DNA of 47,796 nucleotides. Origin: Acidobacteriaceae bacterium (GTDB taxonomy: Bacteria; Acidobacteriota; Terriglobia; Terriglobales; Acidobacteriaceae). The stretch covers positions 1-47,796 of the forward strand of contig PKVW01000031.1 in assembly GCA_003131585.1 (NCBI GenBank), in the 5' to 3' direction. The position numbers and the translations under genes were made by a program. Shown piece by piece: positions 34,532 to 43,389 of the stretch. Numbering within the stretch: position 1 is the first letter of the stretch; each line of letters begins with the position of its first letter. Under the pieces are notes generated by a model, which was given only the letters and a program-made list of their open reading frames with translations, had not been told where the DNA came from and made no database searches.

Positions 34532-36019
34532 TCAATTCCTCGCCCGATTCTTAATCCAAATCGGCGTCCCCACAAATCCAAACGCCTTCCGAATCTGATT
34601 CTCCAAGAACCGCTGATACGAAAAGTGCAGCTTCACGGCGCGGTTGGTGAAGAGCACGAACGTCGGCGGGGCGACCGAGGCCTGCGTCATGTAGAGAATT
34701 TTCACGCGCGAGCGCATGGGGACGGAAGCGCGCTCGAAATCCACGGTTTCGATGAAGCGGTTCATGGCCGACGTGGGGATGCGCTTGCGGCGCTCGGTGG
34801 CGACCTGTTCGAGCAGCGGAAAGATTCGCTCCGTGCCTTTGCCGGTGTGGGCGGAGATGAAAACGATGGGCGCGTAGTTCAGGAACTTGAGATCGTAGCG
34901 CAGGCGATCTTCGTAAGCGAGGCGATCGCCGGGGCGCTTGCTCTCCCGCATGCGCATGGCCTTCGAGGGCCGGCCGGCTTTTAGCGCGCCGCTGGTGACG
35001 AGATCCCACTTGTTGACCACGACGATCATCGACCGTCCGCTCTCGTGGGCGTAGCCGGCGATGGCGGCGTCGAGCTGGCTTACGCCTTCGGTCGCGTCGA
35101 TGACGAGCAGCGCGATGTCGGCGGCTTCGAGATGCTTGCGCGCCATCACGACGGAAAGTTTTTCCGCCATCAGGTGAGTTTTGCCTTTGCGGCGAATGCC
35201 GGCAGTGTCGATGAAGCGAAAGCGGCGGCCATTACATTCGACAATTTCGTCGACCGCGTCGCGCGTCGTGCCAGGGATTGGCGAGACGATAGCGCGGTCG
35301 GAAGCGGTAAGGCAATTCAGCAGCGTGGATTTGCCTACGTTGGGATGGCCGATGATGGCGACCTTGGTTTCATAGACGGTTTCTGGTTCGACTTCGGCGG
35401 TTTCTGCGCCTGGCGGCTGAGACCCCTCCCCAAGTCCTGACTCCTCTGCGCTCTCTGTGGTTGGCTCTTTGGCGGGCGGCAGGATTTCCAATACCGCGTC
35501 CAGTAGATCGTCGATCCCGCGCCCGTGCTCGGCGGAGATGGGGAACATCTGCTTGATCCCGAGACGATGGAATTCGTCAACGATGTGCGCCTGCTTTTCG
35601 GTGTCGGCTTTGTTGACCGCGAGGAAGAGCGGACGCCCGGTCTTGCGCAGCAGGCGGACCAGTTCAAGATCGGGGCCGGCGAGCGCGGCGCGTCCGTCGA
35701 CGACCATGACGATGGCGGCGGCTTCATCGAACGCAACCCGGGCCTGGCGGAAAATCTCCGACGGGATGAAATCCTTTTCCTCGGGAAGGATGCCGCCGGT
35801 GTCGATGATGCGCATGTGGCGGCCGCGCCACTCCGCATCGCCGTAGAGTCTGTCGCGAGTGATGCCGGGCTCGTCGCCGACGATGGCGCGGCGTGAGCCG
35901 ACAATGCGGTTGAACAGCGTGGACTTGCCTACGTTGGGCCGGCCTACGATGGCAAGCGTGGGGACGCCGGCCGCCGTGGTGGCGAGAGTGCTGGTCGAGT
36001 TGTAAGTGGGTTGAGTCAA
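34532..36019 (-). CDS. der: Ribosome biogenesis GTPase Der (EngA)
   Basis: An essential double GTPase needed for 50S subunit assembly. G domain 1 has GRPNVGKSTLFNRIV (26-40), DTGGI and NKAD; G domain 2 has GHPNVGKSTLLNCL (224-237), DTAGIRRKGK and NKWDLV. The KH-like C-terminal domain follows (IPTSAMNRFIETVDFERA ... FLENQIRKAFGFVGTPIWI). The 495-residue length is above the usual 440-460 because of an N-terminal extension and a longer acidic linker between the G domains (about 181-218). It is divergent from the helicase gene with 32 nt between starts. Confidence 0.96.
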   Translation of the reverse strand: MTQPTYNSTSTLATTAAGVPTLAIVGRPNVGKSTLFNRIVGSRRAIVGDEPGITRDRLYGDAEWRGRHMRIIDTGGILPEEKDFIPSEIFRQARVAFDEAAAIVMVVDGRAALAGPDLELVRLLRKTGRPLFLAVNKADTEKQAHIVDEFHRLGIKQMFPISAEHGRGIDDLLDAVLEILPPAKEPTTESAEESGLGEGSQPPGAETAEVEPETVYETKVAIIGHPNVGKSTLLNCLTASDRAIVSPIPGTTRDAVDEIVECNGRRFRFIDTAGIRRKGKTHLMAEKLSVVMARKHLEAADIALLVIDATEGVSQLDAAIAGYAHESGRSMIVVVNKWDLVTSGALKAGRPSKAMRMRESKRPGDRLAYEDRLRYDLKFLNYAPIVFISAHTGKGTERIFPLLEQVATERRKRIPTSAMNRFIETVDFERASVPMRSRVKILYMTQASVAPPTFVLFTNRAVKLHFSYQRFLENQIRKAFGFVGTPIWIKNRARN

Positions 36020-36051
36020 AACTAGGTGGCAATCAGTGCTGACAGCCGGGA

Positions 36052-38193
36052 ATGTTTATTATAGAGACTCCCGTGGCTTTAGGTTCCCAACCCGTGTCTC
36101 CGTCAACGCCAAGTCGCTCGGCACCCGGCGGAAACAAAGCATCTCTCCATCAATTCTTCGCGCCCGGAGGAGTGCTGGCGCGCACGCATCCCGCGTATGA
36201 GTTCCGGCGCGGGCAGTTGCAGATGGCGCAGGCTGTCGAGCAGGCGCTGGAGGAAAAGCGGCACCTGATTGTGGAAGCCGGTACAGGCACGGGAAAGACG
36301 CTGGCCTACCTGATGCCGGTGATCCGCTCGGGCAAGCGGGTGATCATCTCGACGGGCACGAAGAATTTGCAGGAACAACTTTTCTACAAGGACATACCTT
36401 TCCTGGAGCAGGCGCTGTTTGGCGCAACCGGCGGCAAAACAGAAACAAGCCGCCGTCTTTCCGTCTGCTACATGAAGGGGCGCAACAATTATTTGTGCCG
36501 CAAGAAGCTCTACGATCTTACCGATCAGCCGGTGCTGAGCGGGTTGGAGGAGATTGAACAATATCGCGCGATTGCCGCGTGGGAGAAGACGACCGGAACC
36601 GGCGACCGTGCGGAACTTGCCGAGCTTCCCGAGACCAGCGCGCTCTGGCACAAGATCGATGCGCGCTCGGAGGCGTGCATCGGACAGAAGTGCAGCGAGT
36701 GGGAGCGCTGCTTCATTACCGAAATGCGCCGGCGCGGGATGGAGAGCGACATTATTATCGTCAATCATCATTTGTTCTTCGCCGATCTCGCCATTAAGCT
36801 GCAGGCCGAAGGCGCGCCCGATGCGGGCATCCTGCCGGATGCGGCGGCGGTGATTTTCGATGAAGCGCACGAACTGGAGGATGTGGCGGGGAACTATTTC
36901 GGAATCTCCGTGAGCAACCTGCGCGTGGAGGATCTGGCGCGGGACGTCGAGGTGTCGCTGCAACATAACCGGATGCTTTCGGCGTCGCTTTCCGGAGCGC
37001 TGGGGAGTTTGCGGGAGCGGTCACAGTTCTTCTTTTCGCTTTTGCCGCCGGGCGAGGGACGCTTTGCGTTTGAGTCACGGCGGGAGTTTCTGGAAGAAAA
37101 CGGCGACGAGTTCCTCGCGCTCAATCAGGCGTTGACGCGGCTGGCGGGCGAACTCGAAGCCCTGCCGCAGAAGCCCGAGGAAATTTTCAACTTCGTGCGG
37201 CGAGCGCAGGAGATCCAGGTGCAACTGGGTTTCGCCATGGAGTCGGACGATCGCAACACAGTGTTTTGGATCGAGCGGCGCGGCGGCCGGGGAAGCGCTC
37301 GGGAAGGGCACGGCTTCAGCCGTGCCGAAAGGCAGCATCCCGGGAAGGGGGCTTCAGCCCCTGGGGGCAATGCTCGCGGAAGGCAAAACGTTTTCTTGCA
37401 GGCCACCCCTATCGACGTCGGCCCTATCCTGCGCGAGTGCCTTTGGTCGAAACTGGAGTGCGCGGTGCTGACTTCGGCGACGCTCGCCGTGGGCGGAGAG
37501 TTCGAATACATCCGGCAGCGGCTGGGATTGGAGCATGCGCGCGAGTCGGTGCTGCCTTCGCACTTCGACTATGAAAATCAGGCGTTGTTTTACGTGCCCC
37601 CCGATTTGCCCGATGCGCGGACGCCACAGTTCACGGCGAAGGCGGCGGAGCGCATTCGCCAGCTGCTCGCGATTACCCGCGGGCGCGCCTTCGTGCTCTT
37701 CACCAGCTATGCGCAGATGAATGACATTTACCAGCGGTTGCTGGGGGAGTTGGAGTTCCCCATGCTGCGGCAGGGCGACGCACCCAAGAGCGCGCTGCTC
37801 GAGGAGTTCCGGCTGACGCCGAATGCGGTGCTGTTTGCGACTTCGTCGTTCTGGCAGGGCGTGGACGTACAGGGCGAGCAGTTGAGTTGCGTCATCATCG
37901 ATCGCCTGCCGTTTGCGGTGCCCAGCGATCCAGTTGTCGCCGCGCGCGTGAAAGCGATTGACGCCGATGGAGGCAACGCGTTTTTTCAATACCAAGTGCC
38001 GGCGGCGGTGATTACGCTGAAACAAGGCTTCGGACGCCTGATCCGGTCGCTGCACGACCGCGGCTTGCTGGTGCTGCTCGATAATCGCATTCTCAAGAAG
38101 CAGTACGGACGCGTGTTCATCGAGAGCCTGCCGAATTATAAGAAGACTACCGAGATGCGGGTGGTGGAGGAGTTCTTCGGAGTCGGTGAATGA
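36052..38193 (+). CDS. DinG/XPD-type ATP-dependent DNA helicase
   Basis: A superfamily 2, 5'-3' helicase of the DinG family, acting in replication and repair. Visible: RRGQLQMAQAVEQAL (Q-motif region), VEAGTGTGKTLAYLMP (Walker A), FDEAHELEDVAGN (DEAH box), and four cysteines (C146?, C189-C194, C199 region: YLCRKK, EACIGQKCSEWERC) that fit the [4Fe-4S] domain. Helicase C-terminal motifs are FVLFTSYAQMND, ATSSFWQGVDVQGEQLSCVIIDRLPFAVP and KQGFGRLIR. About residues 410-445 form an inserted Gly/Arg-rich segment ([16 protein letters not shown]...) coded by a palindromic repeat. A promoter-like CTGACA..TATAGA overlaps the ATG, so the real start may be a GTG at 36073. Confidence 0.92.
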   Translation: MFIIETPVALGSQPVSPSTPSRSAPGGNKASLHQFFAPGGVLARTHPAYEFRRGQLQMAQAVEQALEEKRHLIVEAGTGTGKTLAYLMPVIRSGKRVIISTGTKNLQEQLFYKDIPFLEQALFGATGGKTETSRRLSVCYMKGRNNYLCRKKLYDLTDQPVLSGLEEIEQYRAIAAWEKTTGTGDRAELAELPETSALWHKIDARSEACIGQKCSEWERCFITEMRRRGMESDIIIVNHHLFFADLAIKLQAEGAPDAGILPDAAAVIFDEAHELEDVAGNYFGISVSNLRVEDLARDVEVSLQHNRMLSASLSGALGSLRERSQFFFSLLPPGEGRFAFESRREFLEENGDEFLALNQALTRLAGELEALPQKPEEIFNFVRRAQEIQVQLGFAMESDDRNTVFWIERRGGRGSAREGHGFSRAERQHPGKGASAPGGNARGRQNVFLQATPIDVGPILRECLWSKLECAVLTSATLAVGGEFEYIRQRLGLEHARESVLPSHFDYENQALFYVPPDLPDARTPQFTAKAAERIRQLLAITRGRAFVLFTSYAQMNDIYQRLLGELEFPMLRQGDAPKSALLEEFRLTPNAVLFATSSFWQGVDVQGEQLSCVIIDRLPFAVPSDPVVAARVKAIDADGGNAFFQYQVPAAVITLKQGFGRLIRSLHDRGLLVLLDNRILKKQYGRVFIESLPNYKKTTEMRVVEEFFGVGE
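37299..37380. repeat. Palindromic repeat inserted in frame in the helicase gene
   Basis: GGCACGGCTTCAGCCGTGCC (37307-37326) is a near-perfect palindrome and GGGGCTTCAGCCCC (37348-37361) a second. CGGGAAGGGCACG (37300-37312) is identical to part of the 16-bp terminal repeat of the purL element. The conserved helicase blocks WIERRGG and NVFLQATPIDVGPILREC stand on either side. Confidence 0.8.
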
Positions 38194-38221
38194 GGAGAGT
38201 CTAACGGGGAATCGAACTCCC

Positions 38222-38377
38222 CTAGGTGTTTCCTTTCAGCGCACCGCGGACGATAGCGGCGTTCATCTCCTCAATCGATACCGGCTTGCTTCGCCTGCTT
38301 CGAAACCGCCCGTTCAGTTCCTGCACTGAGCCAGTGGCAGCAACGTCGGAGGATTGTCCCTTTTTTTTCTCAGGAAC
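38222..38377 (-). pseudogene. Remnant of an AbrB/MazE-like antitoxin C-terminus
   Basis: On the minus strand the frame from after a TAA (38378-38380) to TAG (38222-38224) reads ELNGRFRSRRSKPVSIEEMN followed by AAIVRGALKGNT. The pattern (K/R)P(V/L)(S/T)IEEMNxAIxxGA is characteristic of the C-terminus of AbrB-fold antitoxins. The N-terminal DNA-binding part is absent and there is no good start codon. No toxin partner is visible. It probably is a decayed toxin-antitoxin gene in the gap after the helicase gene. Confidence 0.4.
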
Positions 38378-38449
38378 TTACGGCGACTTCCAGCGGTCTT
38401 TTTCAGCATCCACAGGCCCCAGACAGCGGTTTATCACCGCGCATCTGCC

Positions 38450-39943
38450 TCATACATACTCCCGCTCCGCCCGCCGAATCTCCCGATACCGTTCAAACAC
38501 CTTCTTCTGGCTTTCCAACCCCAACGCCGAGCGGATTGAGCTTCCACGGAAAGTGTGCGCAAACATCTTCCATCCAGTCGTCAGAACAAACTTCGGATCA
38601 TGCTTGAGCGCCGCCGGGACATGATGAACTTTCATCCAGCGTTCGGCCTTCCAGCGCATGAATTCCACTTCCTCTGCGGGCAAGTGCTCGGTCCGCACCA
38701 CGGCGGTGGTTCCGTCATATTCCTCAAGCCGCTCGTTCATGATCAAGCCCTGATCGCGGAAATCTTTCGTCATGGGCGTGCGCGGATACGGCGTGGGATG
38801 CTGAATGTAGGGCCAATCCACATACTGGCGGGCAAATTCCAGATTGGCTTCGATCGACTCGCGCGTGTCGCCCGGACTGCCCACGATCAATCCTCCGACT
38901 ACATACATCTGGTTGCGGTGCAGGTAATCGATGGCTTTGAGGGTGGCGTTCCCGGTATTTTGGCCGTTGGTCCGCTCGGTGTTCTTGGCCGATGCCTTCA
39001 GAAACTCCAGGTCGTTCTCGAGGATGTTCTCGATACCGAGAAAAACGTAGCGGAATCCGGCTCGCCGCATCAGCGGGGCGAGCGTTTCCCCGTGGTTGGC
39101 GATGGCTGAGGTCATGGCCTGCACGAAGTAGTCGAGCTTGTGCAGGCCGGCGGCGATGATCGCCTCGCACAGCGCCTCAAAGCGTTTCACGTTCAGCGAA
39201 ATGTTGTCGTCGACCAGGAAAATGGTTCGAGCGCCGTGATCGCGGGCGTCGCGAATGTCCGCCAACACGCGGTCGAAAGAGTAGGTATGGAAGTTGCGGC
39301 CGCGCATCTCGATGATGGAGCAGAAACTGCAATCGAAGGTGCAGCCCCGCGAGGTCTCGATCACGTCCACCTGCCGACCCATCAGCGTATATCCCGTCAG
39401 CACGCGCGCATCGCGGTTCGGCTGGCGGATTTCGCTGTCTTCCAGCCGGTGCGGCGCGCGATCGGGATTGTGCGCCCAACTCCCGCCGTTCCGGTAGGAG
39501 AGGCCGCAGATCCGATCGAACCCGGAGCCCCGCTCGACCGCGCGCAATAATTCGCGGAAGGTGACTTCCCCCTCGCTGCGCACCAGATAATCGACATCCA
39601 ATTCCTCGTAAGCTTCGGGGGCAAGGCTGGGATCGTACCCACCCACCACGATCTTCACTCCCGGCCGGAGAGCGCGCACCAGTTCCATGATGCGAGCGGC
39701 AGTGCGCCGCTGAAACGTCATGATGGAGAGTCCGACGACTTCCGGATCAAGCTCGCGAACAAGCCGGGTGACAGTTTCACGAACCTGGCGCTGCACCAGG
39801 ATCAAGTCAGCCACGGCGACGCGATGCTGCGGATCGACATTTCCCGCAAGGGACGTGAGCGCACCATTGGGCATGCGAATCGCGACTGGTGGCATGTGTT
39901 CGAAGGAATCGGGCATCGAAAGCAACAGCACGTTCATGAGCAC
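38450..39943 (-). CDS. B12-binding radical SAM protein
   Basis: A 497-residue protein. The N-terminal cobalamin-binding-like Rossmann domain (MLMNVLLLSMPDSFEH ... GLSIMTFQRRTAARIMELVR ... IVVGGYDPSLAPEAYEE) precedes a radical SAM domain with the [4Fe-4S] motif CTFDCSFC (Cys201, 205, 208) in VIETSRGCTFDCSFC. GGLIVGSPGDTRESIEANLEFARQY and IQHPTPYPRTPMTKDF follow. The end (MFAHTFRGSSIRSALGLESQ) has no recognised domain. Members of this class methylate unactivated carbon or build complex lipids or natural products. No partner genes are nearby, so the substrate is unknown. Confidence 0.88.
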   Translation of the reverse strand: MLMNVLLLSMPDSFEHMPPVAIRMPNGALTSLAGNVDPQHRVAVADLILVQRQVRETVTRLVRELDPEVVGLSIMTFQRRTAARIMELVRALRPGVKIVVGGYDPSLAPEAYEELDVDYLVRSEGEVTFRELLRAVERGSGFDRICGLSYRNGGSWAHNPDRAPHRLEDSEIRQPNRDARVLTGYTLMGRQVDVIETSRGCTFDCSFCSIIEMRGRNFHTYSFDRVLADIRDARDHGARTIFLVDDNISLNVKRFEALCEAIIAAGLHKLDYFVQAMTSAIANHGETLAPLMRRAGFRYVFLGIENILENDLEFLKASAKNTERTNGQNTGNATLKAIDYLHRNQMYVVGGLIVGSPGDTRESIEANLEFARQYVDWPYIQHPTPYPRTPMTKDFRDQGLIMNERLEEYDGTTAVVRTEHLPAEEVEFMRWKAERWMKVHHVPAALKHDPKFVLTTGWKMFAHTFRGSSIRSALGLESQKKVFERYREIRRAEREYV

Positions 39944-40166
39944 CTGTCCTTAACCGCCTCGCTGTGATCCCGCACGCGCGGATGAACACGGAGTGACGAA
40001 GCGAGTGCTTGTCATTGTACCGCAGCTTGCCGCCGAAACAGCGCACCTAGGTGGCTATGGATTCGGTCTATTCCCGCTCCGGGCTTTCTCCTGAGTTGAA
40101 CCTGCTATTTGCACGCTATGTGACTTGGCACGGCGCAGTACAATACAACGTCCAATGCAAGCCTGA

Positions 40167-40379
40167 ATGGATGCGCGCGAAATGAATATTTTCGAATTCC
40201 TCAAACCAAAAACCGGCCTCGCGGAAGCCGCAGGCCGTGCCAAGAAAGTCGAAAGGCGGATGAATGAATTGCTTAGACAGGATGTTGCAACGTTCAAGAA
40301 GGGACTCGTTGAATTAGGACTGAGAGAGGGGAGTGACGCGTACAATGATGCGCTTAAGATTTACGAGAGTGCTTCTTGA
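40167..40379 (+). CDS. Small helical protein, function unknown
   Basis: A 70-residue charged protein (MDAREMNIFEFLKPKTGLAE ... KGLVELGLREGSDAYNDALKIYESAS). A second ATG at 40182 gives MNIFEFLKPK, which looks like a natural start. It has no motif I recognise. It lies in a patch of clearly lower GC than its neighbours and its 3' end overlaps the convergent small ORF by 26 nt. Confidence 0.5.
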   Translation: MDAREMNIFEFLKPKTGLAEAAGRAKKVERRMNELLRQDVATFKKGLVELGLREGSDAYNDALKIYESAS

Positions 40380-40602
40380 GGCTCTTCACAAAAGCTACAA
40401 ACCGATTTACTCTGCCGTTCTTTTCCTCTTCTGATAGCCGTTGCCGCTCCATGTCACGCTCGACAAGACCCGCCAATTGCTTGGCCGCGTCGGCGCGAGA
40501 TAGTTTCGTTTCGCGCCGATCACTTGCGGGGGACTGATGCGTGGTGGGGCTTACTGCTCGCGTTGCCAATCGATGTTTCTCCTTCTCAGTTACTAATGTC
40601 AC
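40354..40602 (-). CDS. Possible small charged protein
   Basis: A GTG at 40602 gives an 82-residue protein rich in Lys, Arg and Glu (VTLVTEKEKHRLATRAVSPT ... LSRADAAKQLAGLVERDMER ... RFVAFVKSLKKHSRKS), probably helical. An ATG 16 codons earlier (40650) is also open. No homologue is recognised. The low GC of the patch suggests acquired DNA. It may not be expressed. Confidence 0.35.
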   Translation of the reverse strand: MTLVTEKEKHRLATRAVSPTTHQSPASDRRETKLSRADAAKQLAGLVERDMERQRLSEEEKNGRVNRFVAFVKSLKKHSRKS

Positions 40603-40790
40603 GATTGTAGCCCCGCGTGTCAAGTTCTTGGCTAACGAACCGTACTGCATCCTCCGTACCAGGAAAAGGGTACCTTGGTACTCGATGACGACAAATCAGG
40701 CTCCTCCCCTGATTCATATTGGGAATATCCGGTATAGCCCGAATGCGAATGTATATGAACTTGGCGTTTGTGTCATGTGAATAGTCGTGG

Positions 40791-42742
40791 CTATTTGTGC
40801 TCTTCCGCCACTCCCGGGCTTGCCAGCACCTGCACCGCAATCCCCGAAGCCTCTCCCTTGGTGTGATACAGGCGCTCGGTCGCTTTCACGAAGTCCGAGG
40901 CCTTGGCGTCGGGGATGTTGACAAAGGTCTGCGGATTGCGGTCAGTAAGCGGGAACCATGAACTCTGAATCTGCACCATAATGCGGTGGCCGCGCCGGAA
41001 GGTGTGGTTGACGTCCTGCATGTTGAAGTCGATCTCCTCGACCTTGCCCGGGGTGAAGGGCTCGGGCTTTTCGAAACTGTGGCGGAACTTTCCACGAAAC
41101 GGCTCGCCGCGCACCAGTTGCTGATATCCGCCCATGCTGAAGGAGGGCGGAGGCACGTCGGTACGGGGTTTGCCTTTGTCTTCGGGTCGGGGCTCGTCGA
41201 ACTTGCTGTCGGGGTAGTCGGCTGGGTACACGTCGATCAGCTTCACATCCCAATCGGAATCCGTTCCGCTGGTCGAAACGAAAACGCGCGGCGAGACAGG
41301 ACCGGCAATGGTTACGTCTTCTTGCAGCACCGGCGTTTCATAAACCAGAACATCGGTTCTGCTGGCCGCGAAGCGCTGATCGGAAACCATATATTCCTGC
41401 GGAACGCTCGTCGCCGTGTAGTTGACGAAGGGCACCGGCTTGGCCGGATCGCTGACGTATTCATCGAACGCGGGCGAGTCGGAAGCGGGCGGATCGAACG
41501 AAAGTCCGCCACCCGCGCGGAAATAAAGTGTCTTCGCCTCGGCATCCTTCGGAGGCCACGCCGAATAGCGCCTCCAGACATTCGTGCCGGTCTCGAAGAC
41601 ATACGCTTTAGGAAGTTTCGCATCACTGTTGCCTTTGAGGTACTGCTCGAAGAACGGAAACAGAATGTTTTTCCGGTAATAGTCCCCCGTTTTGAAAGCG
41701 AATTCCACCCGTCCCAGGTGATCGCCGTCGTACCGTCCCCAGCCGCCGTGAACCCACGGGCCGACCACGAGCGCGTTGAAGATCCCGGAGTTGTTCTTGT
41801 CGATCGCGTGGAACGTGCTGAACGGACCTTGCAGGTCTTCGGCGTCGAACCATCCCCAACGGTGAGCACGGCGCAGTGAATATTCTTCATGTGCGGCGCC
41901 AGATTGCGCGCCTTCCAATAATCGTCATAGGTATCATGCTTCACCTGGTCGTCCCAGAGCGCGCTTTTGCCTTCGAGATATTTTGCGAGATTGGAGAGTG
42001 GCCCCGCGTTTAGGTAAAACTCGTAACCATCTTTGGTTCCGTAATCGAAGGGGACGAAAGTCTTGGGCGGAAGCTGGGGATTTTCCTGCGGTTTGAACGA
42101 GCTGTAGAAACCGAAGTTGGCGTTCAGCATGAACGCGCCGCCGTGGTAGGCGTCGTCCCCCATGAAAAGATCGGTCATGGGAGCCTGCGGCGAGGCCGCC
42201 TTGAGCGCCGGATGCGAGTCGATGATGCTGGCCGAGGTGAAAAATCCAGGATACGAAATGCCCCATATGCCGGCGTTTCCGTTGTTGTTGGGCACGTTCT
42301 TGAGCAGCCAGTCGATGCTGTCGTAGAGATCGCTGGCGTCGTCCACATCTTGCTTGGATCTCTTATTGTCGATGTGCGGCCGCATCTCGATGAATGTACC
42401 TTCCGACATATAACGCCCGCGCACATCCTGGAAGACGAAAACGTATCCCGCCTTGTCGAAGTCAGGCGACGGGCCGAGCTGCTTACGGAACTGATCCACT
42501 CCATACGGACCCACGCTGTAAGGGGTTCGATTGATCAGAAACGGGTAGGCGCGGGAACTATCCTTGGGCACGTATACCGAGGTGAAGAGGCGCACGCCAT
42601 CGCGCATGGGGATTCTGTACTCGTACTTGGTGTAGTGTTCCTTGGCATCGTACTCCGGCGCCTCGGGCTTGCTCTGGGCGGCGAGATTGGCGGTTAACGC
42701 CAGGGTAACGAGAACCAGGAACGAGCGATTGCGACGCGGCAT
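40791..42742 (-). pseudogene. CocE/NonD family S15 hydrolase, split by a one-base frameshift
   Basis: The N-terminal frame starts at ATG 42742 with a signal peptide (MPRRNRSFLVLVTLALTANL) and reads the X-Pro dipeptidyl-peptidase/acyl esterase fold: YRIPMRDGVRLFTSVYVPK, DVRGRYMSEG and the nucleophile GIWGISYPGFF (Ser163). The remainder, from GWFDAEDLQGPFSTFHAID, is in another frame (to 40791) and carries VVGPWVHGGWGRYDGDHLG and the C-terminal jelly-roll (FRRGHRIMVQIQSSWFP). The break is at CCCC 41854-41857 (plus strand): a fifth C would restore TVGGWFDAED. The joined protein would be about 650 residues, exported, hydrolysing peptides or esters. Outside the shift the gene looks intact. Confidence 0.85.
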
Positions 42743-42907
42743 ACGTGCTCCCCTCCAGTAAGGAACCGAATAGGCAAGCTACCTTTCGGGATGGGAGACC
42801 GTCAAGCGGCATTGCCGCCGGGGACTGCGGCGGCGGCGCGGTACAATAGGATGTTTCGCAATGGAACGTGGCCTGGCCTGTTTCCTCGCGGAGCCGCTGA
42901 GGAATGC

Positions 42908-43288
42908 ATGTTCGAAGTGACGGTTGACGATACCTTTGCCGCGGGGCATTACCTGCGCAACTACAAAGGCAAGTGCGAAAATCCCCACGGTCATAACTAC
43001 AAGATCCGGGTGACGCTCGCCGGGGCCGAGTTGGATAAGGCCGGACTGCTGCTCGATTTTAAAGATCTGCGCGAGGTGATGAAACACGTCATCGAACGGC
43101 TCGATCACCAGATGATCAACGACATCGAGCCGTTTACCGCGATCAATCCGTCGGCGGAGAATCTGGCCAAGTATTTCTATGACGAATCGAACGCGCGTTT
43201 GAAGAGCGTCACCAACGGCCGCGTGCGGGTGAAAGACGTAACCGTGTTTGAGACCGACACCACGACAGCGAAGTATTCGGAACCGTAG
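42908..43288 (+). CDS. queD: 6-carboxy-5,6,7,8-tetrahydropterin synthase
   Basis: Converts dihydroneopterin triphosphate to 6-carboxytetrahydropterin, the second step of queuosine precursor (preQ0) synthesis. From ATG 42908 the zinc ligands are His14 (AAGHYL), His27 and His29 (NPHGHNY) and the catalytic Cys23 (GKCENPHG). LLLDFKDLREVMKHVIERLDHQMIND is the other family block. GAGGA just upstream of ATG 42908 fixes the start; the ORF is open further upstream from 42791 but without family sequence. queE and queC follow, so all three form one pathway cluster. Confidence 0.95.
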   Translation: MFEVTVDDTFAAGHYLRNYKGKCENPHGHNYKIRVTLAGAELDKAGLLLDFKDLREVMKHVIERLDHQMINDIEPFTAINPSAENLAKYFYDESNARLKSVTNGRVRVKDVTVFETDTTTAKYSEP

Positions 43289-43389
43289 CGCCGACAGTCC
43301 CGGCGGCTGTCCAGCGGGCGGCCCGGCCGCGACCGGGCCGGCGAAACCCTTCGGCTTCGCTCAGGGCAGGCCGCTGGCGCTACTCACAA

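Noticed and set aside
35375-35475. A repeat insertion in the der linker similar to those in purL
   Set aside because: The linker is longer than usual, but linkers between the Der G domains vary and no clear palindrome is present.
38206-38222. A tRNA on the minus strand ending after the helicase gene
   Set aside because: The stem pairs well only with the loop shifted by one base, and no cloverleaf or CCA is present.
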